Counted from the first letter of the stretch, positions 1 through 7,467 are shown. The stretch: DNA of 21,110 bases from Clostridiales bacterium (GCA_004556965.1 SFFE01000020.1:1-21110); one strand, 5' to 3'. Notes: generated by a model from the letters alone, not told the origin. Numbers and translations: made by a program.

Positions 1-20
1 ATTTTCTTTTAGACATAATG

Positions 21-62
21 ACACCCCTTGATGTACTTCTATTGTCCTACATCAAGGGGTGT
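21..62. terminator. Perfect 15-bp hairpin at left edge, terminator-like
   Basis: Bases 21-35 (ACACCCCTTGATGTA) are the exact reverse complement of 48-62, with a 12-base loop. On the plus strand the stem is followed by TTTGTCTATT and a later T5, so it could end a plus-strand gene lying mostly left of the window. On the minus strand no U-run follows, so it is a poorer terminator for cysE, but no other hairpin lies beyond the cysE stop at 130. The nonamer CTATTGTCC occurs in the loop (39-47) and again just after the stem (68-76). Bases 63-129 hold no gene I can support. Confidence 0.6.
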
Positions 63-129
63 TTTGTCTATTGTCCGTTTTTACTGGTTCAGTTCACTGT
101 TCGGGGTGGTTTTGCTGTCTTGTGTACGA

Positions 130-1011
130 TCACTTTTTGTTGCGGAAGATCATTTTCGGCGTCTCGACGCTGGCTTTGGTGTTGGCGGAGACGGACTCGG
201 TCAAAAATGAGTTGCCGCCGATGACGGAATTCGCGCCAATGACGGTCTCGCCGCCGAGGATGGACGCGCCGGAATAGATCGTGGCGTTGTCCTCCACGGT
301 CGGGTGGCGCTTGCCGACGACGCTGTGGCCGCCGCGCGGGGACAGCGCGCCGAGCGTCACGCCCTGATAGAGCTTAACGTGGTTGCCGATGATCGTCGTC
401 TCGCCGATGACGATGCCGGTGCCGTGGTCGATGAAGAAATATTCGCCGATGGTTGCGCCGGGGTTGATGTCGATACCAGTCGCGCCGTGGGCGTACTCAG
501 TCATGATGCGCGGGATGAGCGGCACCTTGCTCTCGTACAGCTCGTGCGCCACGCGGTAGACGAAAATGGCGTACAGACCGGGGTAGGAGAAGATGACCTC
601 CTCCTTGCTGCCTGCGGCGGGGTCGCCCTCATAGTTGGCGGCGACGTCCTTCATCAGCATAGTCTGGATTTTGGGCAGGTTGTTGAAAAACCGCTCGCAC
701 ACGGCGTCGGTGCGCGCGTCCAGCTCGGCGGGGTCGGCCACAGTGTTCGACAGCGCCAGATGAACCTGCTCCTGCAGGGCGGAAAAAATATCGCCGAGCA
801 GATATTCCACATACGTCTCAGCAGACACCTGCGAGACGGTCGCGCCGCCGAAATAGGCGGGGAAGAACACCTTTTGCAGGTTGTTGATGATCTGGATGAT
901 CACGTCGCGGTTGGGCAGACGAAGCTGATCGCTGTACATGGGGACCTCGGCAGTCTCGTAGTTGTTGGAAATCTGAGCTGCAACGGCGTGCAGCAGGCTT
1001 TTCTGTGTCAT
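130..1011 (-). CDS. cysE: Serine O-acetyltransferase, EpsC/CysE type
   Basis: The product acetylates L-serine with acetyl-CoA to O-acetylserine, the first step of cysteine synthesis, in the cytoplasm. The 293-residue protein has an alpha-helical N-terminal half and a C-terminal left-handed beta-helix of hexapeptide repeats (about residues 178-280). Family signatures are visible: GATGIDINPGATIGE at 177-190, IDHGTGIVIGE at 194-204 with the catalytic Asp195-His196 type pair, and GKRHPT at 233-238. The long N-terminal region fits the Firmicutes EpsC-type enzymes better than the shorter E. coli-like CysE. The ATG at 1011 is chosen because GAGGAG sits just upstream; the open frame extends 45 codons further but overlaps cysK. 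It lies 23 nt after the cysK stop and is almost certainly cotranscribed with it. CysK and serine acetyltransferase commonly form the cysteine synthase complex. Confidence 0.95.
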   Translation of the reverse strand: MTQKSLLHAVAAQISNNYETAEVPMYSDQLRLPNRDVIIQIINNLQKVFFPAYFGGATVSQVSAETYVEYLLGDIFSALQEQVHLALSNTVADPAELDARTDAVCERFFNNLPKIQTMLMKDVAANYEGDPAAGSKEEVIFSYPGLYAIFVYRVAHELYESKVPLIPRIMTEYAHGATGIDINPGATIGEYFFIDHGTGIVIGETTIIGNHVKLYQGVTLGALSPRGGHSVVGKRHPTVEDNATIYSGASILGGETVIGANSVIGGNSFLTESVSANTKASVETPKMIFRNKK

Positions 1012-1034
1012 GATGGTTCTCTCCTCAAATTTTT

Positions 1035-1964
1035 TCAGTTCTGAAACATGGGGGTGGACAGGTAGCGGTCGCCAGTGTCCGGCAGGATGGCGGCGATGGT
1101 TTTGTTGGCGTTTTCCGACCGGGCGGCGAGCTTCGCCGCGGCGCACAGCGCGGCGCCGGAGGAAATGCCGACGAGGATGCCCTCGTCCTCGGCCATCGCG
1201 CGGCCATAGGCGTAAGCCTCGTCGTCCGTGACGCGCACCACCTCGTCATAGAGCATGGTGTCGAGAATTTTCGGAATGAAGTTTGCGCCGATGCCCTGAA
1301 TGCCGTGCGGTCCGGCCTTGCCGCCGGACAGCAGGGGCGATGCGTCCGGCTCCACCGCGACGACGCGGATCGCCGGATTCTGTTCCTTCAGATACCAGCC
1401 GGCGCCGGTGAGCGTGCCGCCCGTTCCGACGGTCGCCACAAAAATATCCACTTGCCCGCCCGTGTCCTGCCAGATTTCCGGGCCGGTGGTCTTGTAGTGG
1501 GCTTCAGGGTTGTGCGGGTTCGTGAACTGGCCGGGCACGAAGCTGCCGGGAATTTCGGCGGCGAGCGCTTCGGCCTTTTCCACCGCGCCCTGCATTCCCT
1601 GCGCCCCGGGCGTGAGCACCAGCTCCGCGCCGTAGGCGGCGAGCAGGCTGCGCCGCTCCTGACTCATGCTGTCCGGCATGGTGAGGATGACGCGGTAGCC
1701 GCGCGCACGGGCGACCGACGCAAGGCCGATGCCGGTGTTGCCGCTGGTCGGCTCGATGATGACGGAGCCGGGACGGAGCTTGCCCTCGGCCTCTGCGCGC
1801 AGGATCATCTCCAGTGCGACGCGGTCCTTGGCACTGCCGGCGGGGTTCATGCCCTCCAGCTTCACGAGGATCGTCGCGCGCAGACCGCGCTTTTTCGCAA
1901 ACTGCCGGACCTCCAGCAGCGGGGTGTTGCCGATCAGCTCCGCGACGCTGTGATAGACGTTCAT
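1035..1964 (-). CDS. cysK: Cysteine synthase A (O-acetylserine sulfhydrylase)
   Basis: A PLP enzyme that converts O-acetylserine and sulfide to L-cysteine and acetate. The 309-residue length is normal for CysK. The PLP lysine is Lys46 in PAGSAKDR (41-48). The substrate loop TSGNTG is at 73-78, the phosphate-binding GTGGT at 180-184, and the Ser of SSG at 268-270 would contact the pyridine ring. The ATG at 1964 is preferred to one 18 nt upstream because AAGGAG lies 6 nt before it. This is the first structural gene of the cysK-cysE operon. A 350-nt leader precedes it, containing a Cys-rich leader ORF, an antiterminator/terminator pair and two further hairpins, which suggests control by cysteine supply. 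Confidence 0.96.
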   Translation of the reverse strand: MNVYHSVAELIGNTPLLEVRQFAKKRGLRATILVKLEGMNPAGSAKDRVALEMILRAEAEGKLRPGSVIIEPTSGNTGIGLASVARARGYRVILTMPDSMSQERRSLLAAYGAELVLTPGAQGMQGAVEKAEALAAEIPGSFVPGQFTNPHNPEAHYKTTGPEIWQDTGGQVDIFVATVGTGGTLTGAGWYLKEQNPAIRVVAVEPDASPLLSGGKAGPHGIQGIGANFIPKILDTMLYDEVVRVTDDEAYAYGRAMAEDEGILVGISSGAALCAAAKLAARSENANKTIAAILPDTGDRYLSTPMFQN

Positions 1965-1982
1965 AGTACGCTCCTTTCCCAT

Positions 1983-2045
1983 AAAACTTCATGCGCGAAA
2001 CGGCACGCTGCGAAAAGAAGCGAGCGCTGCTACGCATGAAGTTTT
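1983..2045. repeat. Palindromic element just upstream of cysK
   Basis: AAAACTTCATGCG (1983-1995) is the exact inverted copy of 2033-2045, giving a 13-bp stem closing a 37-base GC-rich interior. It ends about 9 nt before the cysK ribosome site, inside the untranslated leader and beyond the attenuator. It carries no reading frame I can support. It may be a small intergenic repeat unit or an extra leader structure; its copy number elsewhere in the genome cannot be seen here. Confidence 0.6.
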
Positions 2046-2046
2046 T

Positions 2047-2092
2047 TGCACATCATTTTCGATTGCCCCGCAGGGGCGAGAAAAATGGTGCA
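2047..2092. repeat. Second leader hairpin upstream of cysK
   Basis: Three nested stems share one axis: TGCAC (2047-2051) with GTGCA (2088-2092), CATTTTC (2054-2060) with a one-base-bulged GAAAAATG (2080-2087), and GCCCC (2065-2069) with GGGGC (2073-2077). In the cysK transcript it is followed by A residues, not U, so it does not read as a terminator. It sits directly beside the 1983-2045 palindrome. Confidence 0.55.
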
Positions 2093-2119
2093 TCACAATT
2101 TAGCTGTGCAAAGCATAGC

Positions 2120-2151
2120 AAAAAGCAGGAAGTGCCAAACTTCCTGCTTTT
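2120..2151 (-). terminator. Intrinsic terminator of the cysK attenuator
   Basis: Bases 2121-2133 and 2139-2151 form a perfect 13-bp stem (AAAAGCAGGAAGT / ACTTCCTGCTTTT) with a 5-base loop. Read on the minus strand, the stem runs into five U residues. It lies 59 nt after the stop of the Cys-rich leader ORF and 155 nt before cysK. The 5' arm in the RNA can instead pair with 2213-2222. It would also stop read-through from the yfbR-UPF0291 operon, which has no other terminator before this point. Confidence 0.85.
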
Positions 2152-2177
2152 CAAACCTGTTATGATCCCGGCGCGCA

Positions 2178-2197
2178 GCCGCGCAGACGAGCGCGGC
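2178..2197 (-). promoter_or_regulatory. GC-rich hairpin between the antiterminator arms
   Basis: GCCGCGC (2178-2184) pairs with GCGCGGC (2191-2197) around a 6-base loop. It lies between the two segments that form the proposed antiterminator (2213-2222 and 2139-2148). Folding here would bring those segments closer together, or act as a pause site. The role is inferred from position only. Confidence 0.5.
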
Positions 2198-2210
2198 GGG
2201 GCGCAATTTT

Positions 2211-2300
2211 TCAGCAGAAAGTATGATCCATTTGGGCATGACAACAACAGGCGCAGGGACAAACCGCACCCGTGATGGTCTTGCTGCCGCAAACGAACAT
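2211..2300 (-). CDS. Cysteine-rich leader peptide (29 aa) of cysK-cysE
   Basis: This small reading frame starts with ATG at 2300, 7 nt after a strong AAAGGAG (2308-2314), and about 24 nt after the predicted start of a consensus promoter. It encodes 29 residues, seven of them Cys (positions 4, 14, 16, 18, 19, 20 and 29), with the run CPCACCC at 14-20, and it ends in TGA. No fold or known small-protein family is recognised. The Cys codon cluster, its position before cysK, and the antiterminator and terminator that follow mark it as an attenuation leader sensing charged tRNA-Cys. A real metal-binding microprotein is a less likely alternative. A longer frame in another phase (2053-2340) overlaps it but has a worse start. 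Confidence 0.8.
   Translation of the reverse strand: MFVCGSKTITGAVCPCACCCHAQMDHTFC
2213..2222 (-). promoter_or_regulatory. Antiterminator arm overlapping the leader stop codon
   Basis: In the minus-strand RNA, ACUUUCUGCU (2222 down to 2213) can pair with AGCAGGAAGU (2148 down to 2139): ten pairs, one of them G.U. The second segment is the 5' arm of the terminator, so the two structures exclude each other. This arm consists of leader codons 27-29 plus the first base of the UGA stop. A ribosome ending translation would cover it and a ribosome stalled at Cys14-Cys20 would not. The complementarity is read directly; the switching is inference. Confidence 0.75.
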
Positions 2301-2330
2301 ATACCTTCTCCTTTCCCATTGCTATCTTCT

Positions 2331-2359
2331 TGTATAACATCTTATGCCGCGCTTGTCAA
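2331..2359 (-). promoter_or_regulatory. Promoter of the cys leader-cysK-cysE operon
   Basis: Reading the minus strand, TTGACA (2359-2354) and TATACA (2336-2331) are separated by exactly 17 bp, with TG at the extended -10 position. The predicted start is near 2324, giving a 5' leader of about 24 nt before the leader peptide ATG. The -35 box contains the TGA stop codon of the UPF0291 gene (2356-2358). Confidence 0.85.
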
Positions 2360-2574
2360 GGGCGTGCCTTCGGTTTTTTCTTCGGCAGCTTCGTGACGCT
2401 GCCGTCGGGGTTTTCGATGTAGACGTTCTCAAGTGTTTCAATGGTGCTGCGCCGCCAGTCGGCGAGATACTCCTCGCGCAGCGCCTGCCGCTCGGTCTGT
2501 TCGGCTGCCGTGAGCTCCCGCTCGCGGGAGATGCGCGTCAGCTCGCTGATGCGGGCTTTCTTTTCTTCGGTCAT
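2356..2574 (-). CDS. UPF0291/DUF896 family small protein (YnzC-like)
   Basis: A 72-residue charged, helical cytoplasmic protein. The N-terminal segment with ARISELTRISRERELTAAE, followed by a second helix with EYLADWR, is the typical helical hairpin of the DUF896 family (YnzC in Bacillus). The C-terminus is a Lys/Pro-rich tail. The function of this family is not established. The ATG at 2574 is preceded by GAGGAG and lies 14 nt after the UPF0210 stop, so it is the last gene of the yfbR-UPF0237-UPF0210 operon. Its stop codon lies inside the -35 box of the next promoter. Confidence 0.85.
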   Translation of the reverse strand: MTEEKKARISELTRISRERELTAAEQTERQALREEYLADWRRSTIETLENVYIENPDGSVTKLPKKKPKARP

Positions 2575-2588
2575 CGGGAGCGCTCCTC

Positions 2589-3947
2589 TCAGTTTTTCAG
2601 ACTGTGCAGCGGCGCGGGGATGCGCCCGCCGCGTGCGATGAAGTCCGCCGCGCTGCACGTGTTCACAGGCATCACGGGCGCGCTGCCGAGCAGCCCGCCG
2701 AAGTCCACATGGTCGCCCACGCGCTTGCCGGGCGCGGGGATGATGCGCACGGCGGTGGTCTTGTTGTTCACCATGCCGATGGCCGCCTCGTCTGCGATGA
2801 TGGCGGAGATCGTCTCTGCCGTCGTGTCGCCGGGCACGGCGATCATATCCAGCCCCACGGAGCAGACGCAGGTCATGGCCTCAAGCTTCTCGATCGTGAG
2901 CCTGCCGGCCTTGGCCGCGGCGATCATGCCGGCGTCCTCCGACACGGGGATGAACGCGCCGGACAGCCCGCCCACGTGGGACGAGGCCATCACGCCGCCC
3001 TTTTTCACCGCGTCGTTCAAAAGCGCGAGCGCCGCCGTCGTGCCCGGCGCGCCGACGGACTCCAGCCCCATCTCCCCCAGAATATCGGCCACGCTGTCGC
3101 CGATCGCGGGTGTGGGCGCGAGGGAGAGATCCACAATTCCGAACGGCACGCCCAGCCGCGCGGAGGCCTCCTGCGCGACGAGCTGTCCCATGCGCGTGAT
3201 GCGGAAGGCGGTCTTTTTGACCGTCTCGGCCACCACGTCGAACGGCTGGCCCTTGACGGCCTGCAGCGCGTGATGCACCACGCCCGGCCCGGACACGCCC
3301 ACGTTGATCTCGCACTCCGGCTCGCCCACGCCGTGGAACGCGCCGGCCATGAAGGGGTTGTCTTCCACAGCGTTTGCGAACACCACGAGCTTGGCACAGG
3401 CCATGCCGCCCTGATCGGCAGTCAGCGCCGCCGCGCGCTTGACGACGCGCCCCATCTCGGCCACGGCGTCCATGTTGATGCCGGCCTTTGTGGAGCCGAC
3501 GTTCACGCTCGAGCAGACGAGCTGCGTTTCCGCGAGCGCCTCCGGGATCGAGCGGATGAGCGTCCGGTCGCTCTCGGTCATGCCTTTCTGCACGAGCGCG
3601 GAGAAGCCGCCGAGGAAGTTGACGCCGATTTCACGCGCGGCGCGGTCGAGCGCTTTGGCGAACGGCACGTAGGACGGCGCGCCGCAGCTCGCGGCCACGA
3701 GAGAGATGGGCGTGACGGACACGCGCTTGTTCACGATGGGGATGCCGAACTCGGCCTCAATGTCCGCGCCGGTCTTGACGAGGTTTCCCGCCAGACGGCA
3801 GATCTTGTCGTAAATTTTCGTGCAGCTCCGGTCAATCTCCGTGTCCGCGCAGTCGAGCAGGGAGATGCCCATTGTGATGGTACGGATGTCGAGGTGCTGC
3901 TGGTCGATCATTTCGATCGTCTGTAAAATTTCGTTCCGGTTGATCAT
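2589..3947 (-). CDS. UPF0210 (DUF711, PFL-like) family protein
   Basis: A 452-residue protein of the UPF0210/DUF711 family, whose members have a pyruvate-formate-lyase-like fold but no proven reaction. Family features seen are the N-terminal ILQTIEMIDQQHLDIRTITM, the segment VNKRVSVTPISLVAAS, the glycine-rich VHHALQAVKG region, and the C-terminal ICSVGLDM-like and PGKRVGDHVDFGGLLG segments (the former reads CVCSVGLDM here). Its length is normal. The ATG at 3947 is chosen for its GGAGGAG site; a much longer open frame upstream only overlaps neighbours. It follows the ACT-domain gene by 17 nt. This pairing of UPF0237 with UPF0210 is conserved across Firmicutes, for example in streptococci, and suggests the ACT protein is a regulatory partner. 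Confidence 0.93.
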   Translation of the reverse strand: MINRNEILQTIEMIDQQHLDIRTITMGISLLDCADTEIDRSCTKIYDKICRLAGNLVKTGADIEAEFGIPIVNKRVSVTPISLVAASCGAPSYVPFAKALDRAAREIGVNFLGGFSALVQKGMTESDRTLIRSIPEALAETQLVCSSVNVGSTKAGINMDAVAEMGRVVKRAAALTADQGGMACAKLVVFANAVEDNPFMAGAFHGVGEPECEINVGVSGPGVVHHALQAVKGQPFDVVAETVKKTAFRITRMGQLVAQEASARLGVPFGIVDLSLAPTPAIGDSVADILGEMGLESVGAPGTTAALALLNDAVKKGGVMASSHVGGLSGAFIPVSEDAGMIAAAKAGRLTIEKLEAMTCVCSVGLDMIAVPGDTTAETISAIIADEAAIGMVNNKTTAVRIIPAPGKRVGDHVDFGGLLGSAPVMPVNTCSAADFIARGGRIPAPLHSLKN

Positions 3948-3964
3948 CGCCGCGTCTCCTCCGA

Positions 3965-4234
3965 TCAGATGCGGTGCATGGCGTTGAAGATGTCCTCGCG
4001 CTGGGCGCGGATCTTCAGCGCGAGCGCTTCGCCCGCGGCGTCGAGCGTCTGCGTCAGCTCCGCGAACGGCACGGTGCAGCCGGAGGCGTCCACCAGCATA
4101 ATCATGGTGAAGTATTCCTGCAGTACGGTCTGGCTGATGTCCAGCACGTTCACGCCGTGCCTGGCGAGCAGGGCGGTGACGTCGGCGATGATGCCGACGC
4201 GGTCTTTTCCGATAACGGTTACGATTGCGCGCAT
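3965..4234 (-). CDS. ACT domain protein, UPF0237 family
   Basis: An 89-residue single ACT domain (beta-alpha-beta-beta-alpha-beta). The N-terminus MRAIVTVIGKDRVGIIADVT carries the ligand-binding turn, and NVLDISQTVLQEYFTMIMLVD forms the following strands. It resembles the GcvR-type regulatory ACT proteins and is expected to bind a small ligand, often an amino acid, as a dimer. The ATG at 4234 is preceded by GAGGAGG, which overlaps the yfbR stop region 14 nt upstream. It sits between yfbR and the UPF0210 gene. The ligand is unknown. Confidence 0.92.
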   Translation of the reverse strand: MRAIVTVIGKDRVGIIADVTALLARHGVNVLDISQTVLQEYFTMIMLVDASGCTVPFAELTQTLDAAGEALALKIRAQREDIFNAMHRI

Positions 4235-4248
4235 GGGAAGTGCCTCCT

Positions 4249-4842
4249 CTACTGATCAATGGCGCCGAGCTCGTCAAGATTGCGCTCAAACGCCGGGATA
4301 AAGTTTTTGAGAAAATACGCGACCTCCGGCAGCGGAGATGCCTCGAGGATGGCGCGGGTCTGCTGCTCGGCGGAGAGGAATTCGTTGTTGCCGGCCTTGC
4401 GCTCCTCAATGCACTTGATGTAGGCCGAGAGCTTGTCGGCGGCCTTCACGAGCGGGTATAGCTCGCTGTCCTTGTCCTCGGTCAGCGCTTCGCGGTAAGC
4501 GCCCTGCAGCTCCGGCGGCAGCATGCCGAGAAGTTTGCGCACGGCCAGATGCTCCACCTCGTGGTAGGCGGCCATGATCTCGCGGTTGTGGTATTTGATC
4601 GGGGTCGGCAGGTCGCCGGTAAGAATTTCGGACGCGTCGTGGTAAAGCGCGGCGGTGGACAGGGCGTTCACATCGCACGGCTGACCGAACACGTCGCGCC
4701 GGATCACGCCCAGCGCATGCGCCAGAACGGCCACCATGTGGCTGTGTTCCTGAATATTCTCCGGCAGGGAATTGCGCATGAGTCCCCAGCGGGAAATGTA
4801 CCGCATCCGGGAGATCAATGCAAAAAAGTTGTAATCATCCAT
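4249..4842 (-). CDS. yfbR: 5'-deoxynucleotidase YfbR-like HD hydrolase
   Basis: A 197-residue HD-domain phosphohydrolase, close to the E. coli YfbR length of 199. That enzyme removes the 5'-phosphate from deoxynucleoside monophosphates in a metal-dependent reaction. The expected metal ligands are visible: His33 in EHSH, His68-Asp69 in YHDASE and Asp136 in KAADKLSAY. The motifs GDLPTPIKYHN (77-86) and IKCIEERKAGNNEF further support the family. It is the first gene of a four-gene minus-strand operon. The ATG at 4842 follows GAGG and a near-consensus promoter. The physiological substrate in this organism is inferred from the family. Confidence 0.93.
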   Translation of the reverse strand: MDDYNFFALISRMRYISRWGLMRNSLPENIQEHSHMVAVLAHALGVIRRDVFGQPCDVNALSTAALYHDASEILTGDLPTPIKYHNREIMAAYHEVEHLAVRKLLGMLPPELQGAYREALTEDKDSELYPLVKAADKLSAYIKCIEERKAGNNEFLSAEQQTRAILEASPLPEVAYFLKNFIPAFERNLDELGAIDQ

Positions 4843-4872
4843 ACTCGTTGTCCTCTTAAAAAGATAAATATT

Positions 4873-4901
4873 ATTTTACCATGCCGGAATGGGAATGTAA
4901 A
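4873..4901 (-). promoter_or_regulatory. Promoter of the yfbR operon
   Basis: Reading the minus strand, TTTACA (4901-4896) and TAAAAT (4878-4873) are 17 bp apart, with TGG just before the -10 (extended -10). The predicted start is near 4866, about 24 nt before the yfbR ATG. It is back to back with the typA promoter, with only 13 bp between the two -35 boxes. Confidence 0.75.
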
Positions 4902-4914
4902 CTAGGAAAAAGTA

Positions 4915-4943
4915 TTGCAATGTCAGGACTTCAATGGTAAAAT
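4915..4943 (+). promoter_or_regulatory. Promoter of typA
   Basis: TTGCAA (4915-4920) and TAAAAT (4938-4943) are separated by 17 bp, and TGG precedes the -10 (extended -10). The predicted start near 4950 gives a leader of about 30 nt. The -10 neighbourhood ATGGTAAAATA is an exact inverted copy of that in the yfbR promoter. Confidence 0.78.
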
Positions 4944-4979
4944 ACAGCTTTATGCGAACGATTAAAGGAAGTGTACAAG

Positions 4980-6800
<1,821 letters not shown>

Positions 6801-7053
6801 CGATGCAAGCCTCGCTATTTCATAACGAAACCGCTTCGCTTACGTTTCGTTACGGGAGAAGTAGACGGGAGAGCCTCGCAGAGTTTCGCCGCTCGGTGGC
6901 GGCGAAATAAAATCAAATCTGTTTTTTCCGGCGACATGCGCGGCGGAAAAAACGCTTCTCGCGGAGAGAACGTGCGCGCCTTTGGCGCGTGCGCTGAACG
7001 CAGCGTAATCCCCTCGCTTGACAAACCAGCGAAGCGTTTGTCAAGCGAATGAA
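6801..7053. repeat. Cluster of inverted repeats between typA and rpsO
   Basis: This 250-bp gene-free stretch contains at least five separate hairpins: 6823-6831/6844-6852 (9 bp), 6884-6892/6899-6907 (9 bp), 6921-6930/6944-6953 (GTTTTTTCCG, 10 bp), 6971-6980/6984-6993 (10 bp with two G.U) and 7015-7026/7036-7047 (CGCTTGACAAAC, 12 bp, 9-base loop). A minor one lies at 6992-6996/7001-7005. Motifs such as CGCTTCGCTT and CCTCGC recur. None has a proper T-run after the stem on the plus strand. Open frames across it on the minus strand have no ribosome site and overlap rpsO. It resembles a mosaic intergenic palindromic element; mobility is not shown. Confidence 0.7.
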
Positions 7054-7060
7054 TTTCCCC

Positions 7061-7089
7061 TTTACAAAAGAAGAAAAATATGATAGCAT
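7061..7089 (+). promoter_or_regulatory. Promoter of rpsO
   Basis: TTTACA (7061-7066) and TAGCAT (7084-7089) are 17 bp apart with TGA before the -10. The predicted start near 7096 gives a leader of about 105 nt, long enough for the structure at 7108-7175. Confidence 0.65.
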
Positions 7090-7107
7090 AGCTAAGATTT
7101 CGCCCAT

Positions 7108-7175
7108 GTGCCCGGATCCGGGAGACGGCCGGTTCGTTCCGGTGCCTTTCCACCCGGTTCTGCGCCAGCGGGCAT
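7108..7175 (+). promoter_or_regulatory. Structured rpsO leader, candidate S15 autoregulatory RNA
   Basis: Outer stem TGCCCG (7109-7114) with CGGGCA (7169-7174) encloses GATCCGGG (7115-7122) with CCCGGTTC (7153-7160, one T.T mismatch). An inner hairpin CCGG (7129-7132)/CCGG (7139-7142) carries a TTCGTT loop. Ribosomal protein S15 represses its own mRNA in several bacteria by binding a structured leader. This position, 26 nt before the rpsO start, fits, but the structure does not by eye match a specific published class. Confidence 0.5.
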
Positions 7176-7200
7176 GATAAAAAAGAAAGGAAGATTTCCC

Positions 7201-7467
7201 ATGATTACGAAGGAAGAAAAAACCGCCGTTATCGAAGCCAACAAGACGCACGAGGGCGACACCGGCTCGCCGGAGGTTCAGATCGCCATCCTTACCGAGC
7301 GCATCCACCAGCTCACCGAGCACCTGAAGGTGCATCCCAACGACAAGCACAGCCGTCTGGGCATGTACAAGATGGTCGGTAAGCGCCGCCGTCTGCTCGA
7401 CTACCTCGCCAAGAAGGACATCGAGCGCTATCGTGCAATCATTGCAAAGCTGGGCATCCGCAAGTAA
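7201..7467 (+). CDS. rpsO: 30S ribosomal protein S15
   Basis: An 88-residue primary 16S rRNA-binding protein of the small-subunit platform. The length is standard. The family core is clear: THEGDTGSPEVQIAILTERI, then HPNDKHSRLGMYKMVGKRR and the end AIIAKLGIRK. The ATG at 7201 follows AAAGGAAG; upstream in-frame ATGs lie inside the structured leader. It is followed by a strong terminator at 7506 and then pnp, the same order as in Bacillus and many other bacteria. Confidence 0.98.
   Translation: MITKEEKTAVIEANKTHEGDTGSPEVQIAILTERIHQLTEHLKVHPNDKHSRLGMYKMVGKRRRLLDYLAKKDIERYRAIIAKLGIRK

Noticed and set aside
2053..2340. 95-codon minus-strand open frame covering the cys leader
   Set aside because: It overlaps the better-placed 29-codon Cys-rich ORF in another phase, runs through the terminator and hairpins, and its start lacks a well-spaced ribosome site.
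6815..7153. Minus-strand open frames in the typA-rpsO spacer
   Set aside because: No ribosome site, composition reflects the inverted repeats, and they overlap the rpsO promoter and leader.
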